From NCBI GenBank assembly GCA_025352915.1, contig JANXSA010000205.1:1-9937 (forward strand): a DNA stretch of 9,937 bases, given 5' to 3'. Shown here piece after piece: positions 1 to 5,793 of the stretch. Positions within the stretch are counted from its first letter, which is position 1. The number at the start of each line of letters is the position of its first letter. The position numbers and the translations under genes are program-made. The notes under the pieces were generated by a model. It was not told where the DNA came from, ran no database searches, and was given only the letters and a program-made list of their open reading frames with translations. Source of the stretch: Rhodospirillales bacterium. Its GTDB lineage: Bacteria > Pseudomonadota > Alphaproteobacteria > Acetobacterales > Acetobacteraceae.

Positions 1-11
1 CCCCTCCGGCT

Positions 12-33
12 CCCCTCGCCCAAGCGCGAGGGG
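12..33. other. GC-rich hairpin at the left edge
   Basis: CCCCTCGC (12-19) and GCGAGGGG (26-33) form a perfect 8-bp stem around a 6-nt loop. It lies about 70 nt beyond the stop of the leftward sensor kinase gene. No T-run follows the stem on either strand, so it is not a canonical intrinsic terminator. It could still help end transcription or be the edge of another dispersed repeat. The neighbouring gene to the left is outside the window, so its role cannot be settled. Confidence 0.35.
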
Positions 34-48
34 TGAGAAGATTCTTTC

Positions 49-89
49 GGATGAAGTTTTTTTGCTTCTTTTTGTTCACAAAAAGAAGA
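49..89 (-). repeat. Palindromic dispersed repeat, copy 1 (downstream of sensor kinase)
   Basis: This 41-nt segment is identical, in inverse orientation, to 8795-8835. Its core is a 10-bp perfect stem, CTTCTTTTTG (65-74) and CAAAAAGAAG (79-88), with loop TTCA. On the minus strand the hairpin starts 11 nt after the sensor kinase stop and is followed by GC and seven A residues, so it lacks the U-run of a standard terminator for that gene. On the plus strand the T-run precedes the hairpin. It is best described as a REP-like dispersed element, possibly acting as a 3' RNA stabiliser or transcription boundary. Confidence 0.8.
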
Positions 90-100
90 CTCGCTTGCCC

Positions 101-2455
101 TCAGTCCTCGCCGGCAACCGCTGCGACCCGGGTGTCGTCGATCAGGCGGGCCATGCGTTCTTCGAGTTGGGCGATGGTGAAGGGTTTGCGCATCACCGCT
201 TCCGGGCCGATCGACTCGGCGGTTTCGGATTCGGCGTTGCCGGTGACCAGCAGGGCGCGCAGGCCGGGGTGGAGGACTTGTGCGGCCTGGATCAGCGCCA
301 CGCCGTTCATGCCGGGCATGACGTAGTCGACCAGCATCAGGTCGAACGGCCTTGTGTGGGCGCCGCTGCTGTCCAGGATGGTCAGCGCCTGGCTGCCATC
401 GGCGGCGGTGATGACGCTGTGGCCGCGTTCGAGCAGCATTTCAGCGGCCATTTCGCGCACCGCGCGGTCGTCATCGACCACCAGCACGTGCAGGTGGCGC
501 AGGCACTGGCGCGCGGTGCCGGTGTTGTCATGGCGGGTGCGGGTGGTGGCGAGGCCGGCGCGCGGCAGCAGGACGGTGACGGCGGTGCCGAAGCCGAGGC
601 GGCTGCTGATGCCGACATCGCCGCCGGATTGCACGGCGAGGCCGTGGACCTGGGACAGGCCGAGGCCGGCGCCTTCGCCCTGCGGCTTGGTGGTGAAGAA
701 CGGCTCGAAGGCACGGGCGATGACGGCGGGCAACATGCCGGTGCCGGTGTCGCTGACGTCCAGCGCCACGTAGTCGCCGGGGCTGGCATGGCTATAGGTG
801 GCGGAGGCGGTATTCAGGGTCAGGTTGCGGGTGCGGATGGTCAGCACGCCGCCATCGGGCATGGCGTCGCGGGCGTTGATGGCGAGGTTGAGGATCACCG
901 CCTCGACCTGGGTCGGGTCGACCATAGCGGGCCAGAGTTCGGCTGCGAGTTCGGTTTCGATGCGGATGTTGCGGCCCAGGGTGCTGCCGAGCAGGCCGGT
1001 CAGGGCCAGGACGGGGACGTTGAGGTCGGTGGGGACCGGCAGCAGGCGCTGGCGGCGGGAGAAGGCGAGGAGCTGGGCGGTCAGGCGGCCGCCGCGCTGG
1101 GCGGCTTCGAGCGCGTTTTCGATCAGCGGCAGCAGGCGTTCCTGGCCGGGCGGCAGGCGGCGGTGGATCAGGTCGAGTGCGCCCACGATGGCGGTCAGCA
1201 GGTTGTTGAAATCATGGGCGATGCCGCCGGCGAGCTGGCCGACGACCTGGAGTTTTTGCGCCTGGTGCAGTTCGGCCTCGGTGCGCTGGCGTTCGGTGAT
1301 CTCGATTTCCAGGCGGTTGCGGCTGGCTTCGAGGTCGCGGGTGCGGTCCTGGACGCGGGCTTCCAGCGTGGTGTTGAGGTCTTCGAGTTCGTCGCGGCGG
1401 CGGCCGAGGGCTTCGGCCATGGTGTTGAAGGCGCTGGCGAGGCGGCCGAATTCCGAGGTGGGGGCTTCCTGCAATTTTGCCCGCGCGCGCAGGTCGCCGC
1501 CGGACCAGCGACGGGCGGCGTCGAGCAGGGCGGCGGTCGGGCGGCGGATGAAGCGCTCGCCGGCGAAGATCGCCAGCGCCAGGGAGAGGGCGATGCTGAG
1601 GGCCAGCAGCAGCAGGCCCTGCCAGGCGGCGTCATCGATGTCGGACAGGATGCCGGGGGCGAACAGGCCGACGCTGACGAAGACGTCCTGGCCGGGCATG
1701 CCGGCGGGGACGTAACCGATGACGCGTTCGTGGCCGTCCACGCCGAGCGCCCAGGCGGTGCCGCGCTGGGTGCTGCCGATTATCGGCAAGATCGCATCCG
1801 GCATCGGGCGGCCGGCCATGTTCGGCTGGACCGGCACGCGCACCAGGATGGTGCCCTGGCGATCGGCGATGCCGACGGCGCTGCGTTCGGGCAGCCGCAG
1901 GGCGGCGACGTGCGCGGCCAGCCAGTCCAGGCTCAGCTCCATGACGATATAGCCGACGCGCCCCTCGGCGGCGGGAAAGGCGACGCAGAGCGGCAGCACC
2001 GGGCCGCGCTTGCTGGTGGCTTGGGTGAACAGGCCGGTTTGCACCTCGCCCGCCGCGAGATGGGCGCCGGGGTGGAAGCAGTGCTGGTCCATGGTGTCGC
2101 TGGCCAGCTCGGGGTTCGAGCTGCAGACGATGCGGCCATTGGCATCGCGCACCGAGACCACGGTGTAAGATGGCAGGTCACCCTGGAGCTCGACCATGTG
2201 GGCGCCGCAACGGGGGTCGAGCGCGCGCACGGTCATGAAGCGGGCCATGGCGGCGGAGAGCTGGCGGGCGCCTTCCATGACGCTGCGCATGTCGGCGTTG
2301 ATCAGCTCGGCCTGTTGCAGCGCCTCGTCGGGGATGCGGGCGAGGCGGTCGCCGCGCAGGTCCTGTTGCAGGTAGACCAGCACCAGCACCGCGGGAAGGG
2401 TGGCCGCGACGACCAGGGTGAGCAGGCGGGCGAAAAGGTTGCTGCCGAAGATCAT
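101..2455 (-). CDS. Hybrid sensor histidine kinase/response regulator, membrane-bound
   Basis: A 784-residue two-component sensor that should autophosphorylate on His and pass phosphate to its own receiver. Seen in order: a first membrane segment (about 9-30); a roughly 245-residue periplasmic region resembling a Cache-type sensor (31-275); a second membrane segment (about 278-298); a HAMP-like linker (299-352); a coiled coil (353-400); an H-box GGIAHDFNN with His414; an N-box NLAINARD (Asn523/Asn527); ATP-lid motifs DTGTG (569-573) and GEGAGLGL (593-600). The C-terminal receiver (about 655-775) has the acidic DDD triad (661-663), phospho-acceptor Asp710 in LVDYVMPG and Lys757. The HDFNN H-box is typical of hybrid kinases. 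The ATG at 2455 gives a complete N-terminal membrane anchor and has a weak GAGAG upstream. No partner regulator is adjacent, and the ligand is unknown. The gene begins 56 nt after tRNA-Leu on the same strand, so partial co-transcription is possible. Confidence 0.93.
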   Translation of the reverse strand: MIFGSNLFARLLTLVVAATLPAVLVLVYLQQDLRGDRLARIPDEALQQAELINADMRSVMEGARQLSAAMARFMTVRALDPRCGAHMVELQGDLPSYTVVSVRDANGRIVCSSNPELASDTMDQHCFHPGAHLAAGEVQTGLFTQATSKRGPVLPLCVAFPAAEGRVGYIVMELSLDWLAAHVAALRLPERSAVGIADRQGTILVRVPVQPNMAGRPMPDAILPIIGSTQRGTAWALGVDGHERVIGYVPAGMPGQDVFVSVGLFAPGILSDIDDAAWQGLLLLALSIALSLALAIFAGERFIRRPTAALLDAARRWSGGDLRARAKLQEAPTSEFGRLASAFNTMAEALGRRRDELEDLNTTLEARVQDRTRDLEASRNRLEIEITERQRTEAELHQAQKLQVVGQLAGGIAHDFNNLLTAIVGALDLIHRRLPPGQERLLPLIENALEAAQRGGRLTAQLLAFSRRQRLLPVPTDLNVPVLALTGLLGSTLGRNIRIETELAAELWPAMVDPTQVEAVILNLAINARDAMPDGGVLTIRTRNLTLNTASATYSHASPGDYVALDVSDTGTGMLPAVIARAFEPFFTTKPQGEGAGLGLSQVHGLAVQSGGDVGISSRLGFGTAVTVLLPRAGLATTRTRHDNTGTARQCLRHLHVLVVDDDRAVREMAAEMLLERGHSVITAADGSQALTILDSSGAHTRPFDLMLVDYVMPGMNGVALIQAAQVLHPGLRALLVTGNAESETAESIGPEAVMRKPFTIAQLEERMARLIDDTRVAAVAGED

Positions 2456-2511
2456 TCTGCGAAATCTCTCGCCTCAAATAGCGCCCGCCCCGTCCGTGTG
2501 GGAGCGGGGTT

Positions 2512-2595
2512 TGGTGCGAGAGGGGGGATTCGAACCCCCAAGACTTGCGTCGGTCGATTTTGAGTCGACTGCGTCTACCGTTCCGCCACTCTCGC
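2512..2595 (-). tRNA. tRNA-Leu (anticodon CAA)
   Basis: Read on the minus strand, the 7-bp acceptor stem GCGAGAG/CTCTCGC closes a class II tRNA. The anticodon stem GTCGA/TCGAC carries the loop CTCAAAA, giving anticodon CAA, which reads UUG. An extended variable arm (around CGACGCAAGTC) is typical of tRNA-Leu. The T-loop is TTCGAAT with a five-pair GGGGG/CCCCC stem. The discriminator base is A and the CCA end is genomically encoded (2512-2514). The 84-nt length including CCA fits the family. Confidence 0.95.
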
Positions 2596-2605
2596 GCCGA
2601 TTCGC

Positions 2606-2634
2606 TTTATAGCGCAGCGCGCGGCGGCGAACAG
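2606..2634 (-). promoter_or_regulatory. Candidate promoter of tRNA-Leu
   Basis: On the minus strand TATAAA (2606-2611) makes a good -10 box, 10 nt upstream of the tRNA 5' end, in otherwise GC-rich DNA. The hexamer 17 bp further upstream (CTGTTC, 2629-2634) is a poor -35 match. A transcript started about 7 nt after the -10 would have only a few leader nucleotides, which is acceptable for a tRNA gene. The -10 is the main support. Confidence 0.45.
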
Positions 2635-2671
2635 TGCCTTCAGCGCGCGGTTTGCGGGGCGGTGGGGAAGG

Positions 2672-2695
2672 AAGCAAGCCTTCGGCGGCTTGCTT
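2672..2695. repeat. 9-bp stem hairpin between the divergent tRNA genes
   Basis: AAGCAAGCC (2672-2680) and GGCTTGCTT (2687-2695) pair perfectly over 9 bp, with loop TTCGGC. It lies between the promoters of the divergent tRNA-Leu and tRNA-Asn genes. No T-run follows on either strand, so a terminator is unlikely. The rest of the 188-bp gap holds only the two promoters described separately. Confidence 0.5.
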
Positions 2696-2731
2696 GTTCG
2701 CCTGACTGCCCTGGGGATCTGAAATGCCGGG

Positions 2732-2760
2732 TTGACCGCACCGGCAGCGCTATCTAGATA
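2732..2760 (+). promoter_or_regulatory. Sigma70-type promoter of tRNA-Asn
   Basis: TTGACC (2732-2737) and TAGATA (2755-2760) are separated by exactly 17 bp and end 23 bp before the tRNA-Asn 5' end, giving a leader of about 16 nt. The -10 lies in a perfect 12-bp palindrome, CTATCTAGATAG (2750-2761), which could also be a protein binding site. The agreement of hexamers, spacing and distance makes a housekeeping promoter likely. Confidence 0.65.
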
Positions 2761-2783
2761 GGCGCGCTCCGCCGGCGTGGTGA

Positions 2784-2858
2784 TCGGGCGTAGCTCAGCG
2801 GTAGAGCAATCGGCTGTTAACCGATTGGTCGTAGGTTCGAATCCTACCGCCCGAGCCA
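2784..2858 (+). tRNA. tRNA-Asn (anticodon GUU)
   Basis: The acceptor stem TCGGGCG/CGCCCGA, D-stem GCTC/GAGC, anticodon stem ATCGG/CCGAT and T-stem GTAGG/CCTAC all pair perfectly. The anticodon loop CTGTTAA places GTT at 2816-2818, which reads AAC/AAU. The discriminator is G and the CCA end is encoded (2856-2858). Six T residues follow at 2870-2875, but no convincing stem precedes them, so termination may rely on this U-run weakly or on Rho. The next gene converges from the other strand with its stop at 2880. Confidence 0.96.
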
Positions 2859-2879
2859 GCCGCGGAAGCTTTTTTCCTG

Positions 2880-3275
2880 TTATTCGGATGCGGCCGCGAC
2901 CAGGCCCTGGGCGGCGCGCTGCCAGGCGGCCTCGGTCTCGGCGGTCCAGGCATCGCCCAGCGCGTCGCGGAAGGTGGCGATCACGGTCTGGTAGAAGCGG
3001 TCGAACATCTCGGAGGGGACGCCGACGCCCTGGTGGTTGACGCGCTCGCTGCCGACGAAATGGCGCGCATAGGCGCGCGGGCCGGCGAAATCGAGCAGGC
3101 ATTCGAGGGTGACCAGAAGCATGTTGCCGCGGATCATGCCGAGTTTGTCGCGGATGAAGAGGGCTTCCAACTCCGGGTGGGCGGCGAAGAGGCGGGCGTA
3201 GACCAGGGGGGCGGGGTCGCCGAGGCGGTCCGCAACCCGTTCGAGGCTGGCTTCGATCAGGGCTGCGTCGTTCAT
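2880..3275 (-). CDS. Small single-domain globin (bacterial haemoglobin-like)
   Basis: A 131-residue protein with the size and pattern of a bacterial three-over-three globin. The segment with His81, in NHQGVGV, matches the proximal-His motif H-x3-G-V of Vitreoscilla haemoglobin and flavohaemoglobins. It is followed by the typical FYQTVIATFRDALGDAW helix (95-111, like the LGDAW run in those proteins). N-terminal PELEALF (35-41) suits the C-D region, and GNMLLVTL (50-57) suits the distal E helix, where no distal His or Gln is evident. There is no reductase domain, so it would need a separate reductase to cycle. Likely role is binding or detoxifying O2 or NO, but this is family-level inference. 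The gene starts 13 nt after the kinase gene and has no clear Shine-Dalgarno, suggesting translation coupled to the upstream gene. Confidence 0.75.
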   Translation of the reverse strand: MNDAALIEASLERVADRLGDPAPLVYARLFAAHPELEALFIRDKLGMIRGNMLLVTLECLLDFAGPRAYARHFVGSERVNHQGVGVPSEMFDRFYQTVIATFRDALGDAWTAETEAAWQRAAQGLVAAASE

Positions 3276-3292
3276 CGGGCCAGGTCGTTCAT
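3272..3292 (-). other. Possible minicistron MNDLAR linking kinase and globin
   Basis: On the minus strand an ATG (3290-3292) overlaps the kinase TGA as ATGA. It opens a six-codon frame (MNDLAR), whose own TGA (3272-3274) overlaps the globin ATG (3273-3275), again as ATGA. The nine bases ATGAACGAC occur at both starts, 17 nt apart. Neither ATG has a good Shine-Dalgarno. The arrangement would let terminating ribosomes hand over twice; it could equally be a chance result of a small duplication. Confidence 0.3.
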
Positions 3293-4353
3293 GGGGTTAT
3301 TCCGCAGGCTTGGCGTAGGGCAGCGCCGACTTCGGGGGCGCGCAGGGCGGCGATGAGGTCCAGGCGGCTTTGCAGCGCCGCGGCGGTCATGGGCGGGTAA
3401 TGCGGGTTGTCGGCGTGGAGCTTGCGGTGCCAGGCCTGGAGCACGGTGCCGATGGCGGCGCGGACGGCGATCAGCAGGGGCAGCAGGGCGACTTCGGCGG
3501 GCAGGAGCGGGCGGACGGCGTGAAAGCCGGCGACGAAGCGGGCGAGGGACTCGGGGATGGGCATGTCCGGGGCGACGCAGGTGATCGCGCCGACGGCGAC
3601 GTCGATGGCCAGGGCGGTGTGGACGACGTCGCCGAAATCGATGATGCCGGCGACGTCGTCCGGGCGGGCGGGGTCGACCAGGGTGTTGCCGGTGTTCATG
3701 TCGTTGTAGAAAACCTGGTGGCGCAGGGTGGGCAGGATCGGGGCAGCCTGGCGTTCGAAGGCGTCGAGCAGGCTGGCGATGGCCGACTGGGCGGGGGCGT
3801 CCTCGAGGTGGTGCAGGATTTCGCGCAGGGACAGGGCGTTGGTCAGGTCCCAGATCAGTTCGTAGCGGCTGTGCGGGTGGTCGAAGCCCTGGAGCGCGAG
3901 GCCGAGGCGGGCGAGGGCGCGGCCGCATGATTCGCGCTGGGCAGGGGTGCGGGGGGCGTGGCGCAGCGGGGTGCCGTGGACCCAGGACAGGAGGCGGACG
4001 CGGGCGGGGCGCACTGTCCCCTGGGGGGCGCGGAGGACGAGGGCTTCGATGCGGCCGTCCGGCAGCGGGATCATGCGCGGGATGTTGAAGGCGGGGTCGG
4101 TGCGGGCGACGTGTTGCAGGGCCTTGACCTGGAGGTCGGTGACGCCCGGCGGCTCGGCGGGGTTGGCGAATTTTAGGACGTAGGCTTGGCCGTCTTTGGC
4201 GACGAGGTGGAAGTTGCGGTCGCGCTCGCCGGTCAGCAGCTTGGCGGTGGCGTCGATGTGCCAGTGGGTGCGGGCGACGTGTTCCGCTTCGGTGGCGGAG
4301 ATGTCGTCGGCGGGGATGGTCATGGTGGCGAAGATCGGGGAGAGGGCGTTCAT
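3289..4353 (-). CDS. APH-fold phosphotransferase, hydroxylysine/homoserine-kinase-like
   Basis: A 354-residue soluble kinase of the aminoglycoside phosphotransferase (choline/homoserine kinase type II) fold. GERDRNFHL (42-50) aligns with the nucleotide-binding loop, and Lys61 in YVLKFANP is the ATP-contacting lysine. VFYNDMNTGNTLV (214-226) is the catalytic loop with Asp218 and Asn223. IIDFGDVVHT (237-246) is the metal-binding segment with Asp239. The IIDFGD-V-H-T signature is characteristic of the hydroxylysine kinase (AGPHD1) group and of the kinase domain often fused to class III aminotransferases; no aminotransferase is attached here. Tyr216 stands where the family usually has the His of HxD. 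The ATG at 4353 is preceded by AGGA at proper spacing, which the internal Met11 lacks. The substrate is not predictable. It probably forms an operon with the downstream globin. Confidence 0.8.
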   Translation of the reverse strand: MNALSPIFATMTIPADDISATEAEHVARTHWHIDATAKLLTGERDRNFHLVAKDGQAYVLKFANPAEPPGVTDLQVKALQHVARTDPAFNIPRMIPLPDGRIEALVLRAPQGTVRPARVRLLSWVHGTPLRHAPRTPAQRESCGRALARLGLALQGFDHPHSRYELIWDLTNALSLREILHHLEDAPAQSAIASLLDAFERQAAPILPTLRHQVFYNDMNTGNTLVDPARPDDVAGIIDFGDVVHTALAIDVAVGAITCVAPDMPIPESLARFVAGFHAVRPLLPAEVALLPLLIAVRAAIGTVLQAWHRKLHADNPHYPPMTAAALQSRLDLIAALRAPEVGAALRQACGITP

Positions 4354-4409
4354 CGCGTCATCCTAAGGGAGCGCGGGGGGATGGGGGAACAGGCAAAGAT
4401 TCGGAAGCC

Positions 4410-4624
4410 AGCAAGGCTGGGCTCTGCCCAGACCCGCCAGGGGCCAAGCCCCTGGACCTTGAAATTTTGAGTATTATATCGACGATATTTTTCTAGAATA
4501 TCATCGATATGATTTCTTCGAATGTTGTTTCATGTCTGCAAATATAAAATTCAATATTCCATCCTTAATATTTAAGGTCCAGGGGCTTGGCCCCTGGCGG
4601 GTCTGGGCAGAGCCCAGCCTTGCT
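4410..4624. repeat. MITE-like element: perfect 51-bp inverted repeat with AT-rich core
   Basis: Positions 4410-4460 and 4574-4624 are exact reverse complements over 51 bp, flanking a 113-bp core (4461-4573) that is strongly AT-rich in a GC-rich neighbourhood. Each arm contains two smaller palindromes: CTGGGCTCTGCCCAG, and the CCAGGGGC/GCCCCTGG pair with loop CAA. The right arm ends on the first base of the phnM TAA triplet, and the left arm ends 57 nt before the kinase start. I see no transposase ORF and no target-site duplication at these boundaries. It resembles a non-autonomous mobile or dispersed repeat. In RNA it would fold into a very long hairpin able to separate phnM from the kinase-globin unit. 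This element fills most of the 270-bp gap between those genes. Confidence 0.85.
4473..4510. promoter_or_regulatory. Nested palindrome and consensus -10 box in the AT-rich core
   Basis: ATATCGACGATATT (4476-4489) and AATATCATCGATAT (4497-4510) are inverted repeats with one mismatch, around a 7-nt spacer. The site is centred near a TCTAGA. On the minus strand TATAAT (4473-4478) is a perfect -10 hexamer pointing toward the kinase gene, but no good -35 lies 16-18 bp upstream. The region could supply the kinase promoter and a dimeric regulator site; promoter function is only suggested. Confidence 0.35.
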
Positions 4625-5766
4625 TACTGCAACCGCGCCCAGCCTTCACTGGTCAGATAGGCCGGGACCCCGCCAGCAATGGTGGCGACCAGCCTTGGCG
4701 CCGGGCCGGTGGCGTCGACCAGCACCAGGTCACCGCGCTGGCCCGGGGCGATGGTGCCGCGGTCGGTGAGGCCGGCGGCGGCGGCGGGGTTGGCGGAGAC
4801 GAGGGCCCAGGACTCGGCCAGGGTCAGGGTGCCGCGGGCGGCCAGGACGAAGGGGGCGCGCAGGAGGCAGGGGTAGAAATAGTCGCTGCACAGGACGCGG
4901 CAGGTGCCGGCCTCGGCCAGTTGGGCGGCGGAGGCCCAGCCGAGGTGGGATTTGCCGCGCACGACGTTGGGGGCGCCCATGGCCACCCAGTCGCCGGCGG
5001 CCCGCGCGGCAGCGCCAACTTCTTCGGCGATGGGGAATTCGCAGATATGGGCGCCTTCGGCGCGGAAGGTGTTTCGAGTGGCGATGGTGTCGTCGTCGTG
5101 GCTGGCCATGGGGATGCCGGCGGCGCGGGCGGCGGCGGCGATACGGGATTGGGCGGCGGGGATTTCGGGGGCGCGGGCGGCGATGGCGTTGGCCAGGGTG
5201 CGGAAGGCGGCGAGCTTCATGCCGGCGCGGTCGCTGTATTTAGCGGCCTTGGTGTCGTCATCGAGGCGGGCGAGGATGGCTTGGGTGTGGTCGTTGAAGG
5301 CGAGCAGGTGGACGCGGCCGGCGGCGATGTCGGCGATGGCCATGTCCAGGGCGGCGAGGTTGTAGGCCTCCCAGCGCAGGTGGACGCGCATGTCGCAGGT
5401 CCAGGGGCGGGCGGCCAGGCCGTCGAGCATGGCGCGCCAGGCTTGGGCGCTGCGCAGGCCGGGTTCCCAGGAGAGGGTGACGCCGTGGAAGGCGGTGGTG
5501 ATGCCGCAGGACAGGAGCTGGCGTTCGGTGTCTTCGAGGGCGAGGTCGGTGGGGAAGGCGATGCCGGGGCGCGGCTGGAATTGGCGTTCGAAGGCGTCGC
5601 CGTGGATGTCGATGATGCCGGGCAGGACCAACAGGCCGCTGGCGTCGAGGGTGCGGGCGTCGGGAGCGGGGCCGGACTCGATGCGGCCGTTGCGCAGGAG
5701 GAGGTCGCCCTCGGTGAGGGTGGCTTCGGTCAGCACCTGGCCGCCGGTGATCCGCAATGGGCGCAT
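4624..5766 (-). CDS. phnM: PhnM, ribose 1-methylphosphonate 5-triphosphate diphosphatase
   Basis: A 380-residue amidohydrolase-superfamily enzyme of the C-P lyase pathway. It removes pyrophosphate from alpha-D-ribose 1-methylphosphonate 5-triphosphate to give the 5-phosphate used by PhnJ. Visible metal and active-site landmarks are IIDIHGD (His55, Asp57), MRVHLRWE (His129), AFNDH, AKYSDRAGM (about 175-183), ASHDDDT (His223) and LCSDYFYP (Asp295). The C-terminal GTIAPGQRGDLVLVD block is the usual beta-sandwich end of amidohydrolases. Length matches the E. coli protein (about 378). The ATG at 5766 follows AGGAGA at good spacing and lies 27 nt after phnF, so the two are probably one leftward operon. 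Placing phnM with the regulator, apart from phnGHIJK, differs from the E. coli order. Confidence 0.95.
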   Translation of the reverse strand: MRPLRITGGQVLTEATLTEGDLLLRNGRIESGPAPDARTLDASGLLVLPGIIDIHGDAFERQFQPRPGIAFPTDLALEDTERQLLSCGITTAFHGVTLSWEPGLRSAQAWRAMLDGLAARPWTCDMRVHLRWEAYNLAALDMAIADIAAGRVHLLAFNDHTQAILARLDDDTKAAKYSDRAGMKLAAFRTLANAIAARAPEIPAAQSRIAAAARAAGIPMASHDDDTIATRNTFRAEGAHICEFPIAEEVGAAARAAGDWVAMGAPNVVRGKSHLGWASAAQLAEAGTCRVLCSDYFYPCLLRAPFVLAARGTLTLAESWALVSANPAAAAGLTDRGTIAPGQRGDLVLVDATGPAPRLVATIAGGVPAYLTSEGWARLQ

Positions 5767-5793
5767 CTTCGTCTCTCCTGATTCCGTCTTGGC

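Noticed and set aside
62..2563. Plus-strand open frame of 833 codons antisense to the sensor kinase
   Set aside because: It mirrors the high-GC codon bias of the minus-strand kinase, has low-complexity Gly/Ala/Gln/Asp composition, starts inside the palindromic repeat and runs through tRNA-Leu. The opposite frame has full histidine kinase motifs.
2870..2875. T6 run after tRNA-Asn as an intrinsic terminator
   Set aside because: No stable stem directly precedes the T-run, so I did not list it as a terminator.
4461..4573. Small gene inside the AT-rich core
   Set aside because: The only frames are about a dozen codons long, without ribosome sites or recognisable content.
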